64,000 nucleotides of DNA from Comamonadaceae bacterium (GTDB taxonomy: Bacteria; Pseudomonadota; Gammaproteobacteria; Burkholderiales; Burkholderiaceae_C). This document shows positions 53,604 through 63,025 of this stretch, in pieces. The stretch is taken from the NCBI GenBank assembly GCA_947375135.1, contig CANCER010000013.1:1-64000 (forward strand), read 5' to 3'. The notes under the pieces were generated by a model, which saw only the letters and a program-made list of their open reading frames with translations, did not search any database and was not told where the DNA came from. The number at the start of each line of letters is the position of its first letter. The stretch's first letter is position 1. Made by a program: the position numbers and the translations under genes.

Positions 53604-54968
53604 ATGGGTGTGCGCATTACCTTTCTGGGTGGAGCCGATACGGTCACCGGCTCCAAGTACCTGGTGCGGCACCAGGATGAAAGCCTGCTCGTGGACTGCG
53701 GGCTGTTCCAGGGCTTCAAGCAGCTGCGCTTGCGCAATTGGAATCCGCTGCCGGTGTTGCCGCAATCCATCCATGCCGTCTTGCTGACCCATGCCCATCT
53801 GGACCACAGCGGCTACCTGCCGCTGCTGGCCAGGGAAGGTTTTAACGGCCATGTGTTCGCGTCCACGGGCACACGCGATCTGTGCAAAATTCTGCTGCCC
53901 GACAGCGGCCATATTCAGGAAGAGGATGCCGAGTTTGCCAACCGCAAAGGCTTCTCCAAACACGCACCGGCATTGCCTCTCTACACCCGCCAGGACGCCT
54001 TGGACTGCCTGCCGCTGATCAAGACCGTAGACATGGGCACTGCCTTCCAACCCATTCCCGGCTGGCGCGCCACCTTCCAGAGTGCGGGACATATCCTGGG
54101 CGCAAGCAGCGTACTGCTGGAAGTGGCGGGCCGGCGCATTCTGTTCTCCGGCGACCTGGGCCGCCCGGATGACAGCCTCATGAACCCGCCCGACCGACCG
54201 CCCGCTGCCGACACGGTGCTGATCGAATCCACGTATGGCGACCGCAGCCACCCCGTCGACAACCTGCTGGCAGAACTTGGGCCCGCCCTGCACCGTCTGG
54301 CAGCGCGCGGCGGCGTCGCGGTGGTGCCGGTGTTTGCGGTAGGTCGCGCGCAGGCCCTGCTGCATGCCATCAACCAACTGAAAGCCCGCGGCGACATTCC
54401 GACGGCGCTGCCGGTGTTTCTGGACAGCCCGATGGCGGTACACACCACCAACCTGTTTGAACACCATGCCGGCGAGCACCGGCTCAACCAGAGTGAAGTG
54501 CGCGCCTTGACACACAGCGCCACCATGGTCAGCAGCACCGATGAGAGCAAAGCACTGGCCTCACGCCACGGCCCCATGGTGATCCTGTCGGCCAGCGGCA
54601 TGGCTACCGGCGGGCGCGTACTGCACCATCTGGAACAGCACGCAGGCAAGCACCGCAACATGGTCATACTGACCGGTTTTCAGGCGCCCGGCACCCGGGG
54701 CGCCACACTGGCCGGCGGTGCGCGCAGTGTGCGCATCCACGGGCACGATGTGGCGGTGGAGGCGGAAATCGTGAACCTGCAATCGGCTTCCGCCCATGCC
54801 GACGGCAACCAGTTGCTGGACTGGCTGCGCGCTATGCCCGCAGCACCGGCGCAGGTGTATGTGGTGCACGGCGAGCGGCAGGCATCCGACACCTTGCGGG
54901 CACGCATCCAGCGCGAACTGGGCTGGCGCGCCATGGTGCCGGAGCACGGATCGACCTGGCCGAGTTAG
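53604..54968 (+). CDS. beta-CASP metallo-beta-lactamase-fold hydrolase (RNase-type)
   Basis: A 454-residue MBL/beta-CASP protein. Motif 2 is H63-A-H65-L-D67-H68 (THAHLDHSGYLP), with later His in QSAGHILGASS and Asp in FSGDLGRPD. The beta-CASP insert contains VPVFAVGRAQALLH and MATGGRVLHHL, followed by C-terminal HADGNQLLDW. This is the YSH1/CPSF-73-like bacterial group (COG1236), predicted RNA endo/exonucleases. The ATG follows GGGGGTTTGAT. Its exact substrate is unknown. It sits alone after the dnaK operon terminator. Confidence 0.88.
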   Translation: MGVRITFLGGADTVTGSKYLVRHQDESLLVDCGLFQGFKQLRLRNWNPLPVLPQSIHAVLLTHAHLDHSGYLPLLAREGFNGHVFASTGTRDLCKILLPDSGHIQEEDAEFANRKGFSKHAPALPLYTRQDALDCLPLIKTVDMGTAFQPIPGWRATFQSAGHILGASSVLLEVAGRRILFSGDLGRPDDSLMNPPDRPPAADTVLIESTYGDRSHPVDNLLAELGPALHRLAARGGVAVVPVFAVGRAQALLHAINQLKARGDIPTALPVFLDSPMAVHTTNLFEHHAGEHRLNQSEVRALTHSATMVSSTDESKALASRHGPMVILSASGMATGGRVLHHLEQHAGKHRNMVILTGFQAPGTRGATLAGGARSVRIHGHDVAVEAEIVNLQSASAHADGNQLLDWLRAMPAAPAQVYVVHGERQASDTLRARIQRELGWRAMVPEHGSTWPS

Positions 54969-54987
54969 GCACCATGCGCCCCAAGGT

Positions 54988-55095
54988 TCAAATCACATTG
55001 GATATCGCTTTATCCTGATAGCGATCCAGCGCGCCTCTGGCTTCACCGACTCCGTTCAGAAAGTCGATCAGGACGTTGGTGTCAAAAATGCGGCT
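54988..55095 (-). pseudogene. truncated PIN-domain (VapC-type) toxin remnant
   Basis: Directly after the antitoxin stop, in the same frame, the minus strand reads SRIFDTNVLIDFLNGVGEA then RGALDRYQDKAISNVI and a stop. DTNVLIDFLNG is the hallmark N-terminus of PIN toxins, with the first catalytic Asp. The remaining about 95 residues, including the other acidic residues, are gone, and no normal start codon precedes the fragment. The toxin is therefore dead, leaving the antitoxin. Confidence 0.8.
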
Positions 55096-55335
55096 TCACC
55101 ATTCGTCTCGCAGTTTGGACTGGTAGGCCAGACCGTCAACCCGGGTGCCTTTCCACAGGCCGAAAGCCGCATTGGCATCTTCTGCAGGCTTGAACTGGGC
55201 CAGATACATGGATACCGCCTGACGAATCAGTTCGGCTCTGGACACGTTCTGCACCTGTGACAGCGCATCCAGCGACTGCAAATCAGCCTCCGGAATACCC
55301 ACAAGGGCGCGGCGCATCGTGGATTCCACGGGCAA
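55096..55335 (-). CDS. ribbon-helix-helix antitoxin of a decayed VapBC-type module
   Basis: A 79-residue protein with a ribbon-helix-helix fold (residues about 7-45: RALVGIPEADLQSLDALSQ, then VSRAELIRQAVSMYLAQF) and a C-terminal toxin-wrapping tail (AFGLWKGTRVDGLAYQ). It would dimerise, bind its own promoter and neutralise a PIN toxin; the toxin frame downstream is truncated. A Met at residue 7 (55317) is an alternative start. The start codon is only 9 bp from the divergent trhO start, so the two promoters must lie inside each other's genes or trhO expression must be shared. Confidence 0.82.
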   Translation of the reverse strand: MPVESTMRRALVGIPEADLQSLDALSQVQNVSRAELIRQAVSMYLAQFKPAEDANAAFGLWKGTRVDGLAYQSKLRDEW

Positions 55336-55344
55336 AATGGCCCC

Positions 55345-56271
55345 ATGCCCGCCCCCTATCTCACCGCCGCCTTTTACCTATTCGTCACCCTGCCCGACTT
55401 CGAGGCGCGCAAAGCGCCGCTGCTGGCCCTGTGTGCGCAGCGCCAGGTCAAAGGCCTGATTCTGCTGGCCAACGAGGGCATCAACAGCACCATTGCCGGC
55501 GCCGAGGGCGATGTGCGCGCCGTGCTGGCCTATTTGCGCGCCGACCCGCTGTTGGCCGACCTGCAGCACAAGGAATCCTGGTCCGACAAACCGCCGTTTC
55601 ACCGCATGAAGGTGCGATTAAAGAAGGAAATCGTCACCATGCATGTGCCGGACATCAGCCCCACGTTGATGGCCGGCACCTATGTCCAACCGGCCGACTG
55701 GAACGCCCTGATTGCTGACCCCGACGTGGTGGTGGTGGACACGCGCAATGACTACGAGGTGGAGATCGGCAGCTTCGCCCATGCCATCAACCCGAAGCTC
55801 AAAACTTTTGCCGAACTGCCGGCCTGGCTGGACGCCCAACCGCAACTAGCCGCAGCCCCGTCCGGCAAGAAGCCCCGGGTCGCCATGTTCTGTACCGGCG
55901 GCATACGCTGCGAAAAGTCCACCGCCTATCTGCGCGCGCGCGGCTTTGAAGAAGTGTTCCATCTGGAAGGCGGCATCCTGAAATACCTGGAGACGGTGGC
56001 GCCGGAGCAGAGCCTGTGGCAGGGCGAATGCTTTGTATTTGACGAGCGCGTGTCCGTGGGCCACGGGCTGGTACCCGGGCCGCACGCACTGTGCCGCGCC
56101 TGCCGCCAACCACTGGAACCGGGTGCGACGGAGTCCGCGCTGTATGAGGCCGGCGTCAGTTGCCCGCGCTGCCATGGCACCACCTCCAAGGCGCAAAAGA
56201 GCGGCGCACGCGAACGCCAGCGCCAATGGGAGCGCGCCAAGGCGCGCCAGGCCTTGCAGGAAGACCTGTAA
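55345..56271 (+). CDS. trhO: tRNA uridine(34) hydroxylase, rhodanese family
   Basis: A 308-residue YceA/TrhO protein: an N-terminal ferredoxin-like domain (KGLILLANEGINSTIAGAE) and a rhodanese domain (DTRNDYEVEIGSF) with active Cys in FCTGGIRCEKS (about residue 183). TrhO makes 5-hydroxyuridine at tRNA position 34 using O2, the precursor of mo5U/cmo5U. A C-terminal zinc-type segment is visible (CRACRQPL...CPRCHG). The next gene's ATG follows immediately after its stop, so the two are coupled. Confidence 0.92.
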   Translation: MPAPYLTAAFYLFVTLPDFEARKAPLLALCAQRQVKGLILLANEGINSTIAGAEGDVRAVLAYLRADPLLADLQHKESWSDKPPFHRMKVRLKKEIVTMHVPDISPTLMAGTYVQPADWNALIADPDVVVVDTRNDYEVEIGSFAHAINPKLKTFAELPAWLDAQPQLAAAPSGKKPRVAMFCTGGIRCEKSTAYLRARGFEEVFHLEGGILKYLETVAPEQSLWQGECFVFDERVSVGHGLVPGPHALCRACRQPLEPGATESALYEAGVSCPRCHGTTSKAQKSGARERQRQWERAKARQALQEDL

Positions 56272-56994
56272 ATGAGCGAACAGGGCGCCTCCACGGCGGC
56301 TGCAACGGGCACAGGCACGCGGCCACAGGAATATGTAGCGACATCTGCGCCGGTGCTGTATTCCTTTCGCCGCTGCCCCTATGCCATGCGAGCGCGTCTG
56401 GCAGTGCAGGCTGCGGGTGTGGCAGTGGAACTGCGTGAGATCACGCTCAAAGCCAAACCGGCCGAGTTGCTGCAAGCCTCACCCAAGGGCACGGTGCCGG
56501 TGCTGGCCTTGCCCAACGGGGCGGTGATCGAACAAAGCCTGGACATCATGCACTGGGCCTTGCAGCAGCAAGATCCGCCGGGCTGGCTGCCTGCAGGAAC
56601 TGCCACCCTGGACGAGGCGCTGGCCTGCATCGCGCTCAATGACGGCCCGTTCAAGCAGGCACTGGACCGCTACAAATACCCGGCCCGCTTTGCCCTGGCC
56701 GATGGCTTGGACCACCGCACACAAGGTGCCGCCACGCTGCAGCAATGGGAAGAACGATTGATTGCGCAGCCCTTTTTGCAGGGCAGGCACTGGGGCTTTC
56801 TGGACGCCGCCATCGCCCCCTTTGTGCGCCAGTTTGCGCACACCGACCAGGCTTGGTTCGCGGCGCAACCCTGGCCGCAATTGCAGCGCTGGCTGGCAGG
56901 GTTCGAGGCCTCGCCCACTTTCGCTGCCGTGATGGAAAAAGTGCCGGCATGGAAGGCCGGAGACGCGCCGCACCTGACCCGCTTCACTGCATAG
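56272..56994 (+). CDS. glutathione S-transferase family protein
   Basis: A 240-residue protein with an N-terminal thioredoxin-fold GST domain beginning LYSFRRCPYAMRARLAVQAAG (the Cys-Pro-Tyr redox site of the Grx2/omega-like type), then GTVPVLALPNGAVIEQSLDI (cis-Pro and glutathione-binding Ser). An alpha-helical C-terminal domain follows. The CPYA active site suggests glutaredoxin-like or dehydroascorbate/deglutathionylase activity rather than conjugation. It begins at the base after the trhO stop. A Ser/Thr/Gly-rich stretch precedes the domain. Confidence 0.88.
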   Translation: MSEQGASTAAATGTGTRPQEYVATSAPVLYSFRRCPYAMRARLAVQAAGVAVELREITLKAKPAELLQASPKGTVPVLALPNGAVIEQSLDIMHWALQQQDPPGWLPAGTATLDEALACIALNDGPFKQALDRYKYPARFALADGLDHRTQGAATLQQWEERLIAQPFLQGRHWGFLDAAIAPFVRQFAHTDQAWFAAQPWPQLQRWLAGFEASPTFAAVMEKVPAWKAGDAPHLTRFTA

Positions 56995-57077
56995 GGGCGT
57001 AAAACGACAGGTTCCGCGAACGCCAGCAGTGCGCAAACACTGCCCGGCACCAGAAAACGCATGGATGGCTTCACCGC

Positions 57078-58034
57078 TCAAACGCCCAATAATCGCGCCT
57101 TGGCAGCCGCGTATTCGCGTTTGAGTTGCGCAATGTAGGCAGCGGCCGGCTGCACTTGCGTGACCGCACCGATGCCCTGGCCGCAGCCCCAGATTTCCTT
57201 CCAGGCCTTGGCCTTGTCGCCGCCAAAGTCCATCGCCGTGGGGTCACTCACCGGCAGTTTGTCCGGGTCCATGCCGGCGGCGCGGATGCTGGGTGCCAGG
57301 TAGTTACCGTGCACACCGGTAAACAGGTTGCTGTAGACAATATCGTCCGAGGTGCTCTCCACAATGCACTGCTTGTAGCCCTCGGCCGCCCGGGCTTCTT
57401 CGGTGGCAATAAAGGCCGAGCCGATGTAAGCAAAGTCGGCACCCATGGCCTGCGCTGCCAGCACGGCGTCGCCGGTCGCGATGGAGCCGCTCAGCGCCAC
57501 CGGGCCGTCAAACCACTGGCGGATTTCCTGGATCAGGGCAAACGGGCTCTTCACACCCGCATGGCCACCTGCCCCTGCGGCCACCGCGATCAGGCCATCG
57601 GCGCCCTTCTCGATCGCCTTGTGTGCATGCTTGTTGTTGATGATGTCGTGCAACACCACACCGCCGTAGGAATGCGCGGCCGCATTCACGTCCTCACGCG
57701 CACCCAGCGAGGTGATGATGATGGGCACCTTGTACTTCACGCACAGCGCCATGTCGTGCGCCAGGCGTGCATTGCTTTTGTGCACGATCTGGTTAATGGC
57801 AAAAGGCGCTGCCGGCTGTTGCGGATGCGCGGCATTGTGGGCTGCCAGCGCCCCGGTGATCTCGATGAGCCACTCTTCGAGTTGCTCGGCAGGCCGGGCA
57901 TTGAGTGCCGGCATGGAGCCCACCACGCCAGCGATGCACTGGGCGATCACCAACTTCGGGTTGCTAATGATGAACAGCGGTGAGCCGATCACCGGAAAGG
58001 GCAAACGGTCCAGGGGCGGTGGCAGTTTCGACAT
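57078..58034 (-). CDS. nitronate monooxygenase (2-nitropropane dioxygenase family)
   Basis: A 318-residue FMN-dependent TIM-barrel protein. Motifs include the N-terminal FPVIGSPLFIISNPKLVIAQC, the flavin phosphate loop AAGAGGHAG, SGSIATGDAVLAAQAMGADF and a YIGSAFIATEEA strand. The family oxidises alkyl nitronates such as propionate 3-nitronate; some members are enoyl reductase-like (FabK). It is 15 bp downstream of an acyl-CoA dehydrogenase on the same strand. Confidence 0.9.
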   Translation of the reverse strand: MSKLPPPLDRLPFPVIGSPLFIISNPKLVIAQCIAGVVGSMPALNARPAEQLEEWLIEITGALAAHNAAHPQQPAAPFAINQIVHKSNARLAHDMALCVKYKVPIIITSLGAREDVNAAAHSYGGVVLHDIINNKHAHKAIEKGADGLIAVAAGAGGHAGVKSPFALIQEIRQWFDGPVALSGSIATGDAVLAAQAMGADFAYIGSAFIATEEARAAEGYKQCIVESTSDDIVYSNLFTGVHGNYLAPSIRAAGMDPDKLPVSDPTAMDFGGDKAKAWKEIWGCGQGIGAVTQVQPAAAYIAQLKREYAAAKARLLGV

Positions 58035-58049
58035 GCGGGGCCTTTCGAT

Positions 58050-59840
58050 TTAGAACGCGTCCAGCGCCATGGCGATGACGCTGTCCGCGCCTTCAACAAT
58101 GGCATCGCGCACGCCGGGTGCCTGGCTCAGGATGTGGTCGGCGTAGAAGCGCGCGGTGGTGACCTTGGCCTGCATGAAGGCCACATCAGTGCCCGCAGCC
58201 ACGGCCTTTTCAGCCACCAGCAAAGCGCGCGCCATCTGCCAGCCGGCCATGAGGTTGCCTGCCAGCATCAGGTAAGGCACGCTGCCGGCAAACACGGCGT
58301 TCGGGTGGGCCTTGGTGTTGCCGGCCACAAAATCCACCACGTCCAGGAAGGCCAGACGGGCGGCCTTCAGGCGCTTGGCCACGGCCAAGGCGTGCGGGGT
58401 GCCGCTGGCGGTCAACTCCGCTTCGGTGGTTTCGATTTGACCGGCAATGCCCTTGGCCGTCTGGCCACCATCGCGCGCGGTCTTGCGCCCGACCAGATCG
58501 TTGGACTGGATGGCGGTGGTGCCTTCGTAAATAGTCAGGATCTTGGCATCGCGGTAGTACTGGGCAGCACCCGTCTCTTCGATAAAGCCCATGCCGCCAT
58601 GTACCTGCACACCCAGCGAGGTGACGGTCAGGCTCATCTCGGTGCTGTAACCCTTGATCAGCGGCACCATGAATTCATAGAAGGCCTGATTGGCCTTGCG
58701 CGTGTCGGCATCGGGGTGGTGGTGGGCCGCGTCATAGGCGCTGGCCGCCGTGGTGGCCATGGCGCGGCAGCCTTCGGTGTAGGCACGCATGGTCATCAGC
58801 ATGCGGCGCACATCGGGGTGGTTGATGATGGGGCCGGCGCCCGGCAGTGAGCCATCGACCGGGCGGCTCTGGATGCGGTCGCGCGAGAAGGTCACGGCCT
58901 TCTGGTAGGCGCGCTCGGCAATCGCGATGCCCTGCACACCCACGGCGTAGCGGGCGGCGTTCATCATGATGAACATGTATTCCAGGCCGCGGTTTTCCTG
59001 GCCGACCAGGTAGCCGATCGCGCCGCCGTTGTCGCCGTATTGCAAAACAGCGGTGGGGCTGGCCTTGATGCCCATCTTGTGTTCGATGCTGACGCAGTGC
59101 ACGTCGTTGCGCGCACCCAGGCTGCCATCGCCATTGACCATGAACTTGGGCACCACAAACAGGCTGATGCCCTTCACGCCTTCGGGCGCGCCCTGCACGC
59201 GGGCCAAGACCAGGTGAACGATGTTTCCGGCCATATCGTGCTCACCCCAGGTGATGTAGATCTTGGTGCCGAACACCTTGTAGGTGCCGTCCGGCAGCGG
59301 CTCGGCGCGGGTGCGCACTGCCGCCAGGTCGGAGCCGGCCTGCGGTTCGGTCAGGTTCATGGTGCCGGTCCACTCGCCGCTGATCAGCTTTTCCAGATAG
59401 ACGGCGTTGAGCTCGTCGGAGCCGGCGGTCAGCAGCGCTTCAATGGCGCCGTCGCTCAGCAGCGGGCATAGGGCAAAGCTCAGGTTGGCGCTGTTGCACA
59501 TCTCGATGCAGGCCGCACCAATGGTCTTGGGCAGGCCCTGACCGCCGAAGTCGGCCGGGTGCTGCAGGCCTTGCCAGCCTGCCTCGGCAAATTGTTTGAA
59601 GGCTTCCTTGAAGCCCGGCGTGGCAGTCACCACGCCGTCCTTGAAGCTGGTGGGATTCTGGTCACCGGCCCAGTTCAGTGGAGCCAGCACCCCCTCGTTG
59701 AATTTGGCAGCTTCTTCCAGCACGGCCTGGGCGGTGTCCAAACCGGCATCGGCAAAGGCCGGGATCTGCGCGATTTGTTCGATGTGGGCCAGGTGCTCGA
59801 TGTTGAACAGCATGTCTTTGACGGGGGCGATGTAACTCAT
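58050..59840 (-). CDS. acyl-CoA dehydrogenase with C-terminal extension (DmdC/AcdA-like)
   Basis: A 596-residue FAD acyl-CoA dehydrogenase, longer than the usual about 390 because of a C-terminal helical domain. Core motifs are TMNLTEPQAGSDLAAVRTRA, the flavin-binding IYITWGEHDMAGNIVHLVLARV and the catalytic Glu loop IYEGTTAIQSNDLVGRK. It oxidises acyl-CoAs and passes electrons to the electron-transfer flavoprotein encoded immediately upstream. The start at 59840 (MSYIAPVKD) follows the etfA terminator. The acyl chain specificity is unknown. Confidence 0.93.
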   Translation of the reverse strand: MSYIAPVKDMLFNIEHLAHIEQIAQIPAFADAGLDTAQAVLEEAAKFNEGVLAPLNWAGDQNPTSFKDGVVTATPGFKEAFKQFAEAGWQGLQHPADFGGQGLPKTIGAACIEMCNSANLSFALCPLLSDGAIEALLTAGSDELNAVYLEKLISGEWTGTMNLTEPQAGSDLAAVRTRAEPLPDGTYKVFGTKIYITWGEHDMAGNIVHLVLARVQGAPEGVKGISLFVVPKFMVNGDGSLGARNDVHCVSIEHKMGIKASPTAVLQYGDNGGAIGYLVGQENRGLEYMFIMMNAARYAVGVQGIAIAERAYQKAVTFSRDRIQSRPVDGSLPGAGPIINHPDVRRMLMTMRAYTEGCRAMATTAASAYDAAHHHPDADTRKANQAFYEFMVPLIKGYSTEMSLTVTSLGVQVHGGMGFIEETGAAQYYRDAKILTIYEGTTAIQSNDLVGRKTARDGGQTAKGIAGQIETTEAELTASGTPHALAVAKRLKAARLAFLDVVDFVAGNTKAHPNAVFAGSVPYLMLAGNLMAGWQMARALLVAEKAVAAGTDVAFMQAKVTTARFYADHILSQAPGVRDAIVEGADSVIAMALDAF

Positions 59841-59870
59841 GACGAACTCCACTGATGTATTAAAAAACGA

Positions 59871-59897
59871 AAAAAAAGGGCACCCCATGGATGCCCT
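59871..59897 (-). terminator. Rho-independent terminator of etfBA
   Basis: On the minus strand, GGGCATCC pairs with GGTGCCC (one U-G) around a short AT-containing loop and is followed by seven T. It lies just after the etfA stop and before the acyl-CoA dehydrogenase start, so the two units are at least partly separate. Confidence 0.82.
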
Positions 59898-59912
59898 GTT
59901 GAACTGACTGGC

Positions 59913-60845
59913 CTATAGCGCGGCCACCAGTTCAGGCACAGAGACAAACAGATCCGACACCAGGCCATAGTCGGCCACGGAGAAGATCGGTGCCTCGGCA
60001 TCCTTGTTGATGGCCACAATCACCTTGCTGTCCTTCATGCCGGCCAGATGCTGGATGGCGCCGCTGATACCGCACGCGACATACAGCTGCGGGGCCACGA
60101 TCTTGCCGGTCTGGCCCACTTGCCAGTCGTTGGGTGCATAACCCGCATCCACCGCAGCGCGGGATGCGCCCATCGCGGCATTGAGCTTGTCGGCCAGGGG
60201 GGTGATGATCTCGGTGAACTTTTCGGCACTGCCTAGGGCACGGCCGCCGGAAACGATGATCTTGGCGGATGTCAGTTCGGGACGGTCGTTCTTGGCGATC
60301 TCGGAACCCAGGAAGCTGACGCTGGCGCTGGCGGCCACCGCAGCCAGGGCTTCCACAGCGGCACTGCCACCGGTGGCGGCGACCGGGTCGAAGCCCGTGG
60401 TACGCACGGTCAGGACCTTGGTCGCGTCGGTGGCTTGCACGGTGGCTACGGCGTTGCCCGCATAGATGGGGCGCTCGAAGGTATCGGGGCTGATCACCTT
60501 GGTGATGTCTGACACCTGGCCGACATCGAGCTTGGCGGCCACGCGCGGGGCAATGTTCTTGCCGGACGCGGTGGCTGCAAAAGCGATATGGCTGTATGCG
60601 GCTGCAATAGCCAACACCTGGGCCGTGACGTTTTCCGCCAGGCCATGGGCCAGACCGGCTTCATCGGCATGGATGACCTTGGAGACACCGGCGATCTGGG
60701 CTGCTGCTGCAGCTGCGGCGGCGGCGTTGAAGCCGGCAACCAGCACATGCACATCACCACCGCATTGGGCGGCTGCGGCGACCACATTCAGGGTGGCAGG
60801 CTTGATGGAGGCGTTGTCGTGTTCAGCAATGACGAGTACGGTCAT
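59913..60845 (-). CDS. etfA: electron transfer flavoprotein alpha subunit
   Basis: A 310-residue FixB/EtfA protein: an N-terminal AlphaETF domain and a C-terminal FAD-binding domain with [15 protein letters not shown], the stacking region [32 protein letters not shown] and [13 protein letters not shown]. With EtfB it carries electrons from acyl-CoA dehydrogenases to ETF-ubiquinone oxidoreductase. It starts 2 bp after etfB, so the subunits are translationally coupled. Confidence 0.97.
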   Translation of the reverse strand: MTVLVIAEHDNASIKPATLNVVAAAAQCGGDVHVLVAGFNAAAAAAAAAQIAGVSKVIHADEAGLAHGLAENVTAQVLAIAAAYSHIAFAATASGKNIAPRVAAKLDVGQVSDITKVISPDTFERPIYAGNAVATVQATDATKVLTVRTTGFDPVAATGGSAAVEALAAVAASASVSFLGSEIAKNDRPELTSAKIIVSGGRALGSAEKFTEIITPLADKLNAAMGASRAAVDAGYAPNDWQVGQTGKIVAPQLYVACGISGAIQHLAGMKDSKVIVAINKDAEAPIFSVADYGLVSDLFVSVPELVAAL

Positions 60846-60847
60846 GA

Positions 60848-61597
60848 TCAGATTACCTTTGCTTCGTTCTTCAATTTATCGACGAGTGCGGCCACATCGG
60901 CCACCTTGATACCGGCGCTGCGTTGTGCAGGCTCGACGACCTTGAGGGTCTTGATGCGCGGCGTAACGTCCACGCCCAGGTCTTCGGGCTTGAAGGTTTC
61001 CATCGGCTTCTTCTTGGCCTTCATGATGTTGGGCAGCGTCACATAACGCGGCTCGTTCAGGCGCAGATCGGTGGTGATGATGGCGGGCAGGGTCAGGCTC
61101 AGGTTTTCCGAGCCGCCGTCCACTTCGCGCGTGGCCTGCAGCTTGCCGTCCACGATGGCAACCTTGCTGGCAAACGTGGCCTGGGGCCAGTCGCCCAGCG
61201 CGGCCAGCATCTGGCCGGTCTGGTTGCAGTCATCATCAATGGCTTGCTTGCCCAGGATCACCAGGCCGGGCTGCTCCTTGTCGACCAGGGCCTTCAAGAG
61301 CTTGGCAACCGCCAGGGGCTGCAGGTCGGCGGAGGTTTCCACCAGAATGGCGCGGTCTGCGCCAATGGCCATGGCGGTACGCAGGGTCTCCGCACACTGT
61401 GCCACGCCACAGGAGACAGCGATGATCTCGGTGACTACGCCCTTTTCCTTCAGGCGCACGGCTTCTTCCACCGCGATTTCGTCAAAGGGGTTCATGCTCA
61501 TCTTCACGTTGGCAATGTCTACACCGCTGCCGTCCGACTTGACGCGGACCTTGACGTTGTAGTCCACCACGCGTTTGACGGGTACCAGGACTTTCAT
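60848..61597 (-). CDS. etfB: electron transfer flavoprotein beta subunit
   Basis: A 249-residue EtfB with the start [22 protein letters not shown]-binding segments ([20 protein letters not shown]) and the recognition loop ([20 protein letters not shown]) that docks on dehydrogenases. The start at 61597 is the family start. A TTGACG-N4-CGTCAA palindrome lies 39 bp upstream. It heads the etfB-etfA operon. Confidence 0.97.
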   Translation of the reverse strand: MKVLVPVKRVVDYNVKVRVKSDGSGVDIANVKMSMNPFDEIAVEEAVRLKEKGVVTEIIAVSCGVAQCAETLRTAMAIGADRAILVETSADLQPLAVAKLLKALVDKEQPGLVILGKQAIDDDCNQTGQMLAALGDWPQATFASKVAIVDGKLQATREVDGGSENLSLTLPAIITTDLRLNEPRYVTLPNIMKAKKKPMETFKPEDLGVDVTPRIKTLKVVEPAQRSAGIKVADVAALVDKLKNEAKVI

Positions 61598-61635
61598 GCT
61601 TTCTGCTCCAGAGGGTTGTTTGTACTTGCTTCTAA

Positions 61636-61651
61636 TTGACGTGCGCGTCAA
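61636..61651. promoter_or_regulatory. palindromic operator TTGACG-TGCG-CGTCAA upstream of etfBA
   Basis: A perfect 6-4-6 inverted repeat 39 bp upstream of etfB, in the promoter region. The shape suits a TetR- or MerR-type regulator of fatty-acid or branched-chain acyl-CoA catabolism, which often controls etf genes in betaproteobacteria. The specific regulator is not identified. Confidence 0.6.
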
Positions 61652-61753
61652 CTCTTTTCATTGTATGCGGGTCGCCTTGTCGGCGACTTGCAGAGGCGAA
61701 GGTCTGCATAAATATAAATAGAACGATCGTGCTTTTTTGCATTGTAGTCCGCT

Positions 61754-63025
61754 TTAAAGCTGATGAACCACGCGTTGCGGGTACGGTATATCGATTTGGT
61801 GGGCGCGCAGTGCCGCCAGAATGGCCAGGTTGATATCGGACTTCAGCCCACCCTGCCCCACCTCGGGATCGTTGATCCAGAAACCCACGGTGAACTCCAG
61901 GCCATCGGCACCAAAGTTGGACAACTGAATGACCGGAGCCGGCTCGCGCAGCACGCGCGGCTGGTCCAGCGCCGCCTGCAGCAGCAGCCCTTGCACCTGG
62001 GTCACATCGCTCGCATAACCCACCGACACCACGGTGGACTGGTAGACGCGCGAATCGGCGAGCGACAGGTTCTCCACCCGGTTGATGATCAGCATCTCGT
62101 TGGGCACGATGGACTCGCGCCCCGTGAGCGAGCGGATCACGGTGTAACGCGCATTGATCTGGGTGATGATGCCCTCAAAGCCATCCACCCGCACGTTGTC
62201 GCCAATGCGCATGCTGCGCTCGGCCAGAATCACGAAGCCTGACACATAGTTGGCAGCCAGCTTTTGCAGGCCCAGCCCGATACCCACGCCGACCGCGCCC
62301 CCCAGCACCGACAAGGCGGTCAGGTCAATGCCGACCGAAGACAGCGCGACGATCAGGCCCACAAACATCAGGATGGCGCGCGCCGCATTGCTAATGGCCT
62401 TGCGCAGGGACAGCTCACCGCCGGTGGCATTGCGCAATACGCGGGCCTCGATGCCGGCTGAGAGCCACAGCGTGAAGATCAGCACCGCACCGGCAGTGAC
62501 CGCGCCTTCGAGCATATTGCGCAGAGTCAGGTGGCTGTTGCCCACCTTCCAGCCAATTTGATCGAGTTCATTCAGGACCACCGGCAGCAGGCCGCTCACC
62601 CACAACACCATGATCAGCCAGGCCAGCCAGGAGATGGTCTGCTCCAAGGGCCGCACCCATTTCGACTGGGGGAAAGCCGCCTGCAACACCTTGACGCCCA
62701 CGCGGATTACCAGCAAAGACACCAGGACCGGGATCGCCACTTTGAGCAGCGCCACCGACACAAACCGGTTGAGTACGTCACGCGCCAGAAAAGCCAGGCA
62801 CAACAGCACCAGCGGGAACAGCACACCGTCCACATTGCGCCGGCCAAACCAGATGGAACGCGCATCGTCCTGCCCCAGGGCCCGCCGCAAGCCGCGCACC
62901 AGCGCCCAGGCCAGCAACGCGCAGCCCGCCAATGCAGCCAGTTCCGTCAGGACCGAAATCTGGGAAAGCGCGGTGAGCCAGCCTGCAAAGTCGTCAATCG
63001 GCTCGGGAGCGGGAACCTTTTGCAT
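61754..63025 (-). CDS. MscS-family mechanosensitive ion channel
   Basis: A 423-residue membrane protein with N-terminal transmembrane helices (residues about 15-45, 60-95, 120-145, 165-190) and the MscS pore helix and beta domain (ALSVLGGAVGVGIGLGLQKL, then GFVILAERSMRIGDNVRVDG and GIITQINARYTVIRSL with REXXXVPN). It should open under membrane tension to release solutes on hypo-osmotic shock. Its ATG shares one base with the stop of the preceding deacetylase gene (TGATG), so the pair is translationally coupled. Confidence 0.9.
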   Translation of the reverse strand: MQKVPAPEPIDDFAGWLTALSQISVLTELAALAGCALLAWALVRGLRRALGQDDARSIWFGRRNVDGVLFPLVLLCLAFLARDVLNRFVSVALLKVAIPVLVSLLVIRVGVKVLQAAFPQSKWVRPLEQTISWLAWLIMVLWVSGLLPVVLNELDQIGWKVGNSHLTLRNMLEGAVTAGAVLIFTLWLSAGIEARVLRNATGGELSLRKAISNAARAILMFVGLIVALSSVGIDLTALSVLGGAVGVGIGLGLQKLAANYVSGFVILAERSMRIGDNVRVDGFEGIITQINARYTVIRSLTGRESIVPNEMLIINRVENLSLADSRVYQSTVVSVGYASDVTQVQGLLLQAALDQPRVLREPAPVIQLSNFGADGLEFTVGFWINDPEVGQGGLKSDINLAILAALRAHQIDIPYPQRVVHQL

